A stretch of 6,962 bases of DNA. It comes from Candidatus Mcinerneyibacteriota bacterium. Its GTDB lineage: Bacteria > AUK180 > JAQVHJ01. How positions within the stretch are numbered: the stretch's first letter is position 1; the number at the start of each line of letters is the position of its first letter. A model generated the notes under the pieces. It made no database searches. It was not told the DNA's origin and was given only the letters and a program-made list of their open reading frames with translations. The position numbers were made by a program, and so were the translations under genes. The DNA lies in assembly GCA_030630935.1 (NCBI GenBank), contig DAOVMD010000162.1, positions 1 to 6,962 on the forward strand, written 5' to 3'. Shown here piece after piece: positions 1 through 5,644 of the stretch.

Positions 1-309
1 AACCGCCTTAATATCATATTGCTGATTATAATAAACCAGGTAGCTCGCATTGAAATTTAAAATTGTCAATGTATCAAGCAGCAAGTTTGTTTGAATATTG
101 AATTTCTTTTCCAAAGTCGGAACATGAAATGAAGTTGTATCATTCTCAATCTCAAACAAAAACTGTCTTGGATTTGTTGCAAAGTCATAAGCAAACTTTG
201 CAACTGCCGGGCTAACTTCATCCCCAGCAGCAGCAGGTTCAGGAAAAACTAAACCTAATAATAAAAATATAACAAATATAAATAAAACGTTTTTAAAATA
301 CTTATTCAT
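1..309 (-). CDS. Exported protein of unknown function (3' end beyond window)
   Basis: The first 103 codons are present and the frame is open to the left edge, so the C-terminus is missing. The ATG at 309-307 follows a strong AGGGGG Shine-Dalgarno site (316-321). Residues 1-28 form a clear signal peptide: a basic start (MNKYFKN), a hydrophobic core (VLFIFVIFLLLGLVF) and an alanine-rich likely cleavage region (PEPAAAG). The mature part has alternating polar and hydrophobic residues near its end (LTILNFNASYLVYYN), which would suit beta-strands of a porin-like or other envelope protein, but this is weak inference. The gene starts 19 nt after the FecR-domain gene and probably shares its transcript, so the two may be partners at the cell envelope. 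I do not recognise a family. Confidence 0.8.
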   Translation of the reverse strand, partial: MNKYFKNVLFIFVIFLLLGLVFPEPAAAGDEVSPAVAKFAYDFATNPRQFLFEIENDTTSFHVPTLEKKFNIQTNLLLDTLTILNFNASYLVYYNQQYDIKAV

Positions 310-328
310 TAAAGACCCCCTGGCCGAA

Positions 329-1717
329 TTAGAATATATACATTACAAGGATAATTCCTATATCACCAATCACAACCATATCAATATCCCCATACAAAAA
401 TGAATCTGATGAAAGAATAATTTCACCTGCAGACGTTGAAATGAATGAGAACATATCACCTGAGGTTGCAAAGTCTTTAACACTGATTATTTTACCATCA
501 TTATTGATCAAGTAAGTTCTAATGATAATTACATCTACCTGATGTGCAGGGTCACCATAGAAACCCGGGTCATATAATGGTAGTTCACCATAAGAATAAA
601 ACTGGTCGGGATCACTAACCTGGCTAAGCTCGTAATCATCAAAGCTGCCGTCTCTCTCAACTCCATTCACAAAGAATGTTTCGTCAAAATCATCAGTTGC
701 AGGGTTATAAGTACCTAACCATCTTAGCTTATCTCCATTCCCATCTTTAATAGTACCCATTGTAACATCTTTGGAATCAAGATGAAAACTTGCATCAACT
801 GAATCGAAGAACTCTCCCCAATCACCAAGATTAGAAGGTAATTTCTGGTTATAAGTCATCTTCCAGTCAAGGTATGTAAGACCATCATCACGCTTCGTAA
901 TATTAATAATCTGGTACGATGCATCACCGGGTCTTGAGAAAATCTGCTCTACCCGAACAGGATTACCATGAACATCCTTTAAGGTTCGACCGGTTACAAA
1001 ATCATCTGATTTCTTCTCGAGAATATCTGACTTATCCTGACCAAGCTGATCACGTTCAAAAGCCATTTCTCTTTTTAATCGGTTCTTAACTACAGAACTA
1101 CCGGTGGTTGTGGTCACTTTAAATGGAAGTCCGGAGAAAAATTTGTTCTTATCTGAATTGGTGGCATTTCTAATTTGACCAAAACCTGAACTTAAAATAT
1201 CTAAAATTTGACCTGCATTAACAATCTTCTCCTCATCAAATCCAATCTTCTTGACCCAGACAGAACCTTCAACTGTATATACATAAGTCTCACCATCTTC
1301 TACTACTACAAAAAACCTGGTACCTCTTACTCCGGCAACTGCATTGGGAGTCTTAACTTTCGTATCATCGCCCTTCTTAATCTGCATAAAAACTTTGCCC
1401 GATTCAACTTTGAACGATGACTTGCTCTCTTTACCAACTTCTTCAATTTTTAGAACAGTATTCTGGGCAATCTTTATCTTGTTCTCTTTTGGGAACTCTA
1501 ATTCAACATTGGAGAACTTACCTGTTTTAAGAGAATCCTCATTATCAAGTTCAGTTCCGATCTTGGCATCCTGCCATTCTTCTGAGCCGGACTTCTGGAA
1601 CTTTACGGTTCCTGTTAAAAAAGTCACTTTTGCCTTCGCGAACACCTCACTCGCAGAAAATGTAATCAGAATAATCACTAACAAAGTCGTTAAAAAACCT
1701 AACCTTACTTTTCTCAT
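329..1717 (-). CDS. Secreted FecR-domain protein
   Basis: This encodes a 462-residue exported protein. Residues 1-27 are a signal peptide (basic MRKVR, a hydrophobic stretch, likely cut after SEVFA). Residues about 35-157 form a FecR domain (PF04773 type) with its hallmark TPNAVAGVRGTRF at 123-135 followed by beta-rich sequence. The rest is long and acidic, contains a TGRTLKDVHGNPVRVEQ motif, and ends in a hydrophobic, strand-like tail (MVVIGDIGIILVMYIF). True FecR is an inner-membrane anti-sigma regulator with a cytoplasmic N-terminus; this protein instead begins with a signal peptide and no sigma-factor gene is adjacent, so a periplasmic or surface role is more likely than iron-citrate control. 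An in-frame ATG at 1759 lies inside the promoter, whereas the chosen ATG at 1717 has an ideal AAGGAGGAA site. It is co-transcribed with the exported protein downstream. Confidence 0.9.
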   Translation of the reverse strand: MRKVRLGFLTTLLVIILITFSASEVFAKAKVTFLTGTVKFQKSGSEEWQDAKIGTELDNEDSLKTGKFSNVELEFPKENKIKIAQNTVLKIEEVGKESKSSFKVESGKVFMQIKKGDDTKVKTPNAVAGVRGTRFFVVVEDGETYVYTVEGSVWVKKIGFDEEKIVNAGQILDILSSGFGQIRNATNSDKNKFFSGLPFKVTTTTGSSVVKNRLKREMAFERDQLGQDKSDILEKKSDDFVTGRTLKDVHGNPVRVEQIFSRPGDASYQIINITKRDDGLTYLDWKMTYNQKLPSNLGDWGEFFDSVDASFHLDSKDVTMGTIKDGNGDKLRWLGTYNPATDDFDETFFVNGVERDGSFDDYELSQVSDPDQFYSYGELPLYDPGFYGDPAHQVDVIIIRTYLINNDGKIISVKDFATSGDMFSFISTSAGEIILSSDSFLYGDIDMVVIGDIGIILVMYIF

Positions 1718-1720
1718 AAG

Positions 1721-1729
1721 TTCCTCCTT
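1721..1729 (-). promoter_or_regulatory. Ribosome binding site that sets the FecR-domain gene start
   Basis: Read on the minus strand, AAGGAGGAA ends 3 nt before the ATG at 1717, and its core AGGAGG is near-perfectly complementary to the 16S rRNA tail. It decides the start in favour of residue M of MRKVRLG over the in-frame ATG 42 nt upstream. Confidence 0.85.
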
Positions 1730-1749
1730 ATGTTTACTAGTATTAAAAT

Positions 1750-1778
1750 AGTATAGCATATAATAATATAAAAGTCAA
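1750..1778 (-). promoter_or_regulatory. Sigma70-type promoter of the FecR-domain operon
   Basis: On the minus strand the -35 box TTGACT (1778-1773) and the -10 box TATACT (1755-1750) are separated by exactly 17 nt, each one base from consensus. Transcription would begin near 1743, giving a leader of about 26 nt that carries the ribosome binding site. Confidence 0.8.
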
Positions 1779-1943
1779 GTAAACTACAAGGGAAAATCGC
1801 TCTGTTCGATGTGTAATGAGAAGTAATAATGAACAATAACTCTTGAACATTTAAACTATCTCAATTCTTGCACACTTAAACATTTATCAACATTTTAACT
1901 ATTAAACTATCGTCACAGGTTTAACATTTGAACTCGTTTAACT

Positions 1944-1994
1944 CTTCAACTATTTATCTATCTCAACTCCCGCACATTTGAACACATGCAAAGC
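1944..1994 (+). repeat. 51-nt direct repeat, copy 1
   Basis: This 51-nt stretch runs from CTTCAACTATTTATC to CATGCAAAGCA and matches 2238-2288 at 50 of 51 positions (the only difference I see is T versus A in TTTATC/TTTAAC). Such identity 294 nt apart, in otherwise diverged phrase DNA, points to recent duplication or conversion. Confidence 0.9.
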
Positions 1995-1996
1995 AG

Positions 1997-2021
1997 GCTA
2001 AAGCAACTCTGTTGCTTTAGC
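1997..2021. repeat. Perfect 11-bp-arm hairpin with 3-nt loop
   Basis: The left arm GCTAAAGCAAC (1997-2007) and the right arm GTTGCTTTAGC (2011-2021) are exact reverse complements around TCT (AGA on the minus strand). No T-tract follows, so it does not look like an intrinsic terminator. It adjoins copy 1 of the 51-nt repeat on its left and a purine-rich tract on its right. Confidence 0.85.
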
Positions 2022-2186
2022 AGAGAGTAGAAAGTTGAGAACTGAGAACAGAAAAATAAAATTCTTTTGATCTCATAGGTACATTTGTACTGGAGCTTAA
2101 CTCCTTTTATTTAACACTTCAACTATTGAACTATCTTAACATCTGCACATTTAAACGTTTTATTAGCACTTAAACTATTGAACCAT

Positions 2187-2206
2187 AGACATGCCATGGC
2201 ATGTCT
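2187..2206. repeat. Perfect 20-bp palindrome centred on NcoI-like CCATGG
   Basis: AGACATGCCATGGCATGTCT reads identically on both strands. It sits alone between phrase repeats. It could be a protein-binding site or a mobile palindromic unit; nothing here distinguishes these. Confidence 0.85.
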
Positions 2207-2237
2207 CTACAATAACATTTAAACGTTTTTTTTAACA

Positions 2238-2288
2238 CTTCAACTATTTAACTATCTCAACTCCCGCACATTTGAACACATGCAAAGC
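2238..2288 (+). repeat. 51-nt direct repeat, copy 2
   Basis: This copy matches 1944-1994 at 50 of 51 positions. It ends in a complete small hairpin (CATGC AAA GCATG, 2279-2291), whereas copy 1 continues as GCAGG and so has a broken right arm. Confidence 0.9.
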
Positions 2289-2317
2289 ATGCCTTTATAA
2301 CACTTGAACTATTGAAC

Positions 2318-2332
2318 GCATGCGAAGCATGC
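2318..2332. repeat. GCATGC-GAA-GCATGC hairpin
   Basis: Two copies of the self-complementary hexamer GCATGC flank GAA. The centre, GCGAAGC, is the well-known extraordinarily stable DNA mini-hairpin sequence. Confidence 0.8.
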
Positions 2333-2358
2333 ATTAAACATTTGAACACTTAAACTAT

Positions 2359-2377
2359 CATGAACTTTCAGTTCATG
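2359..2377. repeat. 8-bp-arm inverted repeat just upstream of the promoter
   Basis: CATGAACT (2359-2366) and AGTTCATG (2370-2377) are exact reverse complements around TTC. The right arm ends 9 nt before the -35 box of the plus-strand operon, a plausible position for a regulator. It is followed by TTTTTC, so a weak terminator isolating the promoter from upstream reading is the alternative. Confidence 0.6.
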
Positions 2378-2386
2378 TTTTTCACC

Positions 2387-2415
2387 TTGACAAAATATTG
2401 AATTTTTAGTATAAT
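2387..2415 (+). promoter_or_regulatory. Perfect-consensus sigma70 promoter of the three-gene operon
   Basis: TTGACA (2387-2392) and TATAAT (2410-2415) are both exact consensus with the optimal 17-nt spacer. The expected start is near 2421-2423, giving a leader of about 20 nt that carries AAGGAG (2427-2432). Such a promoter should be strong unless repressed. Confidence 0.9.
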
Positions 2416-2442
2416 TCATACAAACCAAGGAGAATTCCTAAT

Positions 2443-3057
2443 ATGCATTGTGAACATTGTGGAGCCCCGGTTGAGATAAATGAAATTACCGGGATTGCAA
2501 AGTGTAAATATTGTGGAACTGTTTATGATCTTACAGGTGGAAAAGTTGATTTCAAGAATATTCTAAAACTACTTGAACAAATCAGGTATTACAGGAATAA
2601 AGGAATACTACCGGAATCAAAAGTAAAAATTGTTAATGGCCGGATTATAGATAGTGATGAATTTATCCAGGACGGAAAACCTCCATATTCCTGTATGAAA
2701 TGTCAAAGAAAATTCAATCTGGATAAAATAGTCAGGCACATGTTTTCCAGTCACCAGGAATTATGCGACTCGAAAGATATTATACCGTACTTAAGAAATC
2801 ATCCTGAACTAATATTTTATCTGGAAGTATTTATCCAGGAATTGGAGCAGCGTGAAACAGATAAACATGAGCTTGAAAAGCGGTTGGAAGAAAAAGAAAA
2901 AGGAACCGTATCATCAGATAAATCTTTAGGAAAATATTTTTTTAACTATGCCGTAAATACTATCTCACAACTCCTCTTTAAGATATTTTTATTCTTGTTT
3001 GCATTTGCTGTAATTGCAGGAGTGTTAATTTATTTGATTCATTATTTCACAAAGTAA
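2443..3057 (+). CDS. Tail-anchored zinc-ribbon/C2H2 zinc-finger protein
   Basis: This 204-residue protein has two apparent metal sites. The first is an N-terminal zinc ribbon with C3-x2-C6 and C21-x2-C24 (CEHCG, CKYCG). The second is a C2H2-like finger with C84-x2-C87-x11-H99-x4-H104. Residues about 128-155 are charged and likely helical or coiled-coil (ELEQRETDKHELEKRLEEKEK). Residues about 172-200 form a single strongly hydrophobic segment (LLFKIFLFLFAFAVIAGVLIYLIHYF) followed only by TK, so the protein is probably tail-anchored with its zinc domains in the cytoplasm. AAGGAG lies 10 nt before the ATG. It is the first gene after a consensus promoter, and the cyclase gene begins 11 nt after its stop. 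It may tether a partner, DNA or RNA to the membrane; no named family is recognised. Confidence 0.9.
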   Translation: MHCEHCGAPVEINEITGIAKCKYCGTVYDLTGGKVDFKNILKLLEQIRYYRNKGILPESKVKIVNGRIIDSDEFIQDGKPPYSCMKCQRKFNLDKIVRHMFSSHQELCDSKDIIPYLRNHPELIFYLEVFIQELEQRETDKHELEKRLEEKEKGTVSSDKSLGKYFFNYAVNTISQLLFKIFLFLFAFAVIAGVLIYLIHYFTK

Positions 3058-3062
3058 AGGAG
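3056..3062 (+). promoter_or_regulatory. Ribosome binding site that supports a TTG start
   Basis: AAAGGAG overlaps the TAA stop of the upstream gene and lies 6 nt before TTG at 3069. The first ATG in frame (3078) would have AAAGGA directly against it, too close to work, so TTG is the better start. Confidence 0.75.
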
Positions 3063-3068
3063 TTTATT

Positions 3069-4571
3069 TTGAAAGGAATGTTCAAAACAATATTTAACTC
3101 TGTTCACATGAGCATTGTTGTAGTAGATAAAAAATTTATTATTCATCAATGGAATAAAGAGACAGAATCAATGTATGGAATCACATCAAAGCAAGTTTTG
3201 GGAAAGAACCTGGTTGATTTATTCCCGGATTTAAAAAGAATCAAGCTGGATAATTATATAAAATCAGTTTTTGAAACCGGTAAAAAGTGTGAGATCAAGG
3301 AGAAATTTCGAAAAACACTATTAAGGGGAGATCTCTATATAGATTATTTTATCTCTCCTATCATGGTTGATAATAAGATTAAATATGTTTCAGTTGCTTC
3401 AAAGGAAGTAACTGAAAGGGTTCGCCTGCGTCATAATTTACAGGAGAAAAATGAAAGGTTAAATATTCTTTATGATATCGCAAAGACCCTCTTCTCTACA
3501 TTGAATCTTGAAGAGGTGCTGTTCTTGATTCTGACTGGTATTACTAATCCTAAGATGGAAGGATTTAATAGAGCGGCACTGTTTCAATTGGATAAAACTT
3601 CCCAGGGTCGAATATTCACCGGGATTATGGGTGTGGGAAAAAAGTCCGGGAATGAAGCACATAAGCTCTGGAAAAAATTATTAAATAATCCCAGGTATTT
3701 TGAGAAATTCTCTATTGCTTACAATAATTTCATGGAGAATCAAAATCCAACGTTCAACAGCTTTGTTCAAGGTCTTGGTTTTTTTCAAAAAGACCTTAAA
3801 AGGAACTCAAGATTACGGGGAATTACTTATTTTAAAGTCGGGAGAAAGAAAAATAAACCTCCAAAAATTTTATTGGATTTCTTTAATATTAAAGAGTTTG
3901 TTTTAGTTCCAATCTATATAGAGAAGGAATTATTCGGGATAATATATGTTGATAATTACAAATCGAAAAGGGAATTTGATAAATCGGATATTGAATTTCT
4001 TGAACTCAGTACAAACCTTGCAAGCATGGCAATTCAACTATCAAAGAAATACGAAGAGACCTATGAATCAACAATCAGAGATTCCCTGACAAAACTATTT
4101 AATCATAGAAGATTTTATTCAATTTTAAAAGAACAAACGACATTAGCAAAGGAAAGTAAAGGAAAATTAGCAATTGTAATGCTTGACTTGGATTATTTTA
4201 AAAAATATAACGATACATTTGGACATATTGAAGGGGATCAGGTACTAAGAGATGTATCGTCTATTATCCTCAGTAAAGTCAGGAATATCGATTTTGCTGC
4301 ACGATACGGCGGAGAGGAGTTTGCTCTGATCCTGCCAAGTGTCGATAAAGATGAAGCCATGAATATTGCTGAGAGAATTCGAGAAGCAGTTCAGGAACAT
4401 GAATTCAAGAAGTCAAAAGAAATTACATGGGGTCGGGTTACAATCAGCGGGGGAATCGCAACTTATCCGGAGGATTCAAAGAAGTTTATTGAGCTGGTAA
4501 AAATAGCTGACGAAATGCTATATAAAGCAAAATCCAAAGGTAGAAATAAAATACTGACAACTAAAAAATAA
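3069..4571 (+). CDS. PAS-GAF-GGDEF diguanylate cyclase
   Basis: This 500-residue protein probably makes cyclic di-GMP from two GTP. Domains in order: PAS, about 5-117 (HQWNKETESMYG at 26-37, then a LGKNLVDLFP turn); a helical linker; GAF, about 130-326, with a long insertion between G190 and the conserved FVLVPI strand at 277; and GGDEF, about 333-497. The catalytic domain looks intact: D338-SLTKLFNHRRF, metal-binding DLDYFKKYND (373-382), GGEEF (414-418), and YKAKSKGRN near the end. An inhibitory RxxD site (RNID, 405-408) lies five residues before GGEEF, so product inhibition is expected. No membrane segment is seen, so it is cytosolic, though it may be recruited by the tail-anchored neighbour. 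It starts at TTG behind AAAGGAG. The signals sensed by PAS and GAF cannot be read from the sequence. Confidence 0.95.
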   Translation: MKGMFKTIFNSVHMSIVVVDKKFIIHQWNKETESMYGITSKQVLGKNLVDLFPDLKRIKLDNYIKSVFETGKKCEIKEKFRKTLLRGDLYIDYFISPIMVDNKIKYVSVASKEVTERVRLRHNLQEKNERLNILYDIAKTLFSTLNLEEVLFLILTGITNPKMEGFNRAALFQLDKTSQGRIFTGIMGVGKKSGNEAHKLWKKLLNNPRYFEKFSIAYNNFMENQNPTFNSFVQGLGFFQKDLKRNSRLRGITYFKVGRKKNKPPKILLDFFNIKEFVLVPIYIEKELFGIIYVDNYKSKREFDKSDIEFLELSTNLASMAIQLSKKYEETYESTIRDSLTKLFNHRRFYSILKEQTTLAKESKGKLAIVMLDLDYFKKYNDTFGHIEGDQVLRDVSSIILSKVRNIDFAARYGGEEFALILPSVDKDEAMNIAERIREAVQEHEFKKSKEITWGRVTISGGIATYPEDSKKFIELVKIADEMLYKAKSKGRNKILTTKK

Positions 4572-4579
4572 AATTTGCT

Positions 4580-5110
4580 ATGCCTGATAATTTTGAAATT
4601 TTCTTCAGTAAAAGTTTATATGAAAAAGTCTTTGAAGAAATAATTCCAAACGCTAAGAAGTTTCTCTGGATTGCAACTGCAAATCTAAAGAACCTTCATA
4701 TTAATCGTGGGAGAAAATTCAGACCATTTCTTGAATTGATTCATGAAAAAATAACAGAACATGTAAACGTTCGGATTCTTCATTCATCAAAACCATCAAA
4801 GAGTTTCAGGGAAGAATTAAAATTATTTAATGATGATATTGATTATGGACTTGAACTATTCTGCTGCCCGAGAAATCATATGAAAATCGTTCTTGCAGAT
4901 AATGAAATTATGTATCTTGGAAGTGGAAATATAACCGGAGCGGGACTGGGTTTAAAAAGTGACACTAAACGAAATTTTGAGGTTGGTTTAATAACTGAAG
5001 ATCCTAAAATAATTAAACAGGTTGCAGAATATTTTGATGAGATTTGGATGGGTAAATTCTGCTCAAAATGCAAACGAAAAGATATTTGCCCTGCACCGAT
5101 AATAGAGTAA
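4580..5110 (+). CDS. Phospholipase D-like protein with one HKD motif
   Basis: This 176-residue protein has one HKD motif: H100-M-K102 with D107, followed by G114-S-G-N117, as in the phospholipase D superfamily (HxKx4Dx6GSxN). Proteins with a single motif, such as the Nuc endonuclease and BfiI, form the active site between two subunits, so a homodimeric phosphodiesterase or nuclease is likely. The N-terminal part (FLWIATANLKN) resembles the usual first core strand. There is no signal peptide or membrane segment, which argues for a cytosolic nucleic-acid substrate over a secreted lipase. The C-terminus adds C161-x2-C164-x5-C170, possibly a metal site together with C95 or C96. The ATG lies 8 nt after the cyclase stop with no clear Shine-Dalgarno site, so translation is probably coupled. 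Confidence 0.88.
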   Translation: MPDNFEIFFSKSLYEKVFEEIIPNAKKFLWIATANLKNLHINRGRKFRPFLELIHEKITEHVNVRILHSSKPSKSFREELKLFNDDIDYGLELFCCPRNHMKIVLADNEIMYLGSGNITGAGLGLKSDTKRNFEVGLITEDPKIIKQVAEYFDEIWMGKFCSKCKRKDICPAPIIE

Positions 5111-5144
5111 GAAGAGGGCAATCTGTATTTTACAACAGCAGAAT

Positions 5145-5171
5145 GTCATTGTCCCGACATGTCGGGATGAC
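5145..5171. repeat. Palindromic element with CCCGACATGTCGGG core
   Basis: The core 5152-5167 is a perfect 16-bp palindrome. Outer arms GTCAT (5145-5149) and ATGAC (5167-5171) extend it with a small asymmetry. It lies 34 nt after the HKD gene stop and may fold in the transcript, though no T-tract follows. Confidence 0.75.
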
Positions 5172-5217
5172 TTCCGTTACACTCCAGCCACGCGCTAAAG
5201 CAAAAATCGGCAATCTA

Positions 5218-5281
5218 TTCTTTAAAAGAATTTCAGAGTCTTATTGAGAGGAGCAAAGCGATGCTGGGAATCAATTCTTTT
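5218..5281. repeat. Imperfect inverted repeat with REP-like centre
   Basis: AAAAGAATT (5224-5232) is exactly complementary to AATTCTTTT (5273-5281). The left end is itself palindromic (TTCTTT-A-AAAGAA, 5218-5230). Between the arms lies a unit rich in GGAGCAAAGCGA (5243-5272), which resembles the GGAGCGAAGCGAC-type repeats I recall from many bacterial genomes. Confidence 0.6.
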
Positions 5282-5418
5282 GTCTTTAAAATGTAACACA
5301 AGCATCTTACCTGTTTTCTTTCTTTTCTCAGGCTGGAAGCTTTAATTACTTTATCATGAGTAAAATTTTTATTGTTTTCATACTCGATTCATTCGGGAGG
5401 ATTAAATTCATTCAATCA

Positions 5419-5437
5419 GGGTTAAGGCCCTTAACCC
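5419..5437. repeat. GGGTTAAGG/CCTTAACCC palindrome
   Basis: Two 9-nt arms are exact reverse complements around one C. As RNA this would give an 8-bp stem with loop GCC on either strand, placed in the middle of the convergent region. It could act as a shared stop structure, but neither strand shows a T-tract after it. Confidence 0.75.
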
Positions 5438-5489
5438 CTACTTTGTTTGAAGTAAAATTCTTTGGTTTTGAATGAATACATTTTCATAA

Positions 5490-5505
5490 GAATCGTAAAC
5501 GATTC
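5490..5505. repeat. GAATCGT-AA-ACGATTC inverted repeat
   Basis: Seven-nucleotide arms are exact complements around AA. It directly precedes the GCTTCGC-rich unit at 5507-5550. Confidence 0.65.
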
Positions 5506-5506
5506 A

Positions 5507-5550
5507 GATTGCCGCAGTCGCTTCGCTAGTTCCTTCGCTTCGCTCTGGAT
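5507..5550 (-). repeat. REP-like unit with two GCGAAGC cores
   Basis: On the minus strand the unit reads from ATCCAGAGCGAAGCGAAGG to ACTGCGGCAATC and contains GCGAAGC twice (5520-5526 and 5537-5543 on the plus strand). It resembles, in opposite orientation, the GGAGCAAAGCGA unit at 5243-5272. Confidence 0.6.
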
Positions 5551-5594
5551 AAACTCCATGACAAATAAACGGCTATCTATAAAACAACTGTTCT

Positions 5595-5644
5595 CTGATA
5601 TCTGCTCTCTGATATCTTTTCTCTATTTTCTGATATCTGCTCTC
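5595..5644. repeat. CTGATATCT short repeats
   Basis: CTGATATCT occurs at 5595, 5609 and 5630. The 15-nt string CTGATATCTGCTCTC is identical at 5595-5609 and 5630-5644. The minus strand is correspondingly purine-rich. Confidence 0.75.

Larger units (their letters stand above)
1779..2386. other. Divergent intergenic region built of phrase repeats and palindromes
   Basis: No convincing gene lies here on either strand. The plus strand is poor in G outside its palindromes and is made largely of recurring short phrases such as CATTTGAAC, CACTTAAACTATTGAAC, CAACTATTTAAC and CATTTAAACG. AAC recurs about every 7-10 nt over 1840-2000 and 2105-2355. At least four degenerate copies of a roughly 50-nt unit can be seen (near 1841, 1944, 2112 and 2238); the second and fourth are almost identical. 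Perfect palindromes or hairpins interrupt the phrases at 1997-2021, 2187-2206, 2279-2291, 2318-2332 and 2359-2377. A purine-rich tract (2022-2060) follows the first hairpin, and smaller hairpins lie at 2079-2090 (GTACA TT TGTAC) and 2092-2104 (GGAG-CTCC). Confidence 0.75.

Noticed and set aside
1208-1751. Plus-strand open frames opposite the FecR-domain gene
   Set aside because: They are antisense shadows of a well-supported gene and show no domain or start signal.
1718-1759. Longer N-terminus for the FecR-domain protein starting at 1759
   Set aside because: It would run through the -10 box of the promoter, has no ribosome binding site, and would bury the signal peptide behind 14 polar residues.
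1841-2340. CRISPR array
   Set aside because: The recurring phrases vary in length and spacing, have no unique spacers of constant size, and no cas gene is present.
2359-2385. Intrinsic terminator at the CATGAACT hairpin
   Set aside because: The stem is AT-rich and the T-run is short, and no plus-strand gene precedes it in this window. I kept it as an inverted repeat near a promoter.
3459-3906. Short open frames on both strands inside the cyclase gene
   Set aside because: They overlap the PAS-GAF coding sequence in other frames and carry no recognisable features.
4876-5121. Minus-strand frame opposite the HKD gene
   Set aside because: It lies over the catalytic HKD and cysteine codons of a real gene and lacks a convincing start.
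5419-5437. Intrinsic terminator at GGGTTAAGG/CCTTAACCC
   Set aside because: The stem is good but no T-tract follows on either strand, so I annotate it only as a palindrome.
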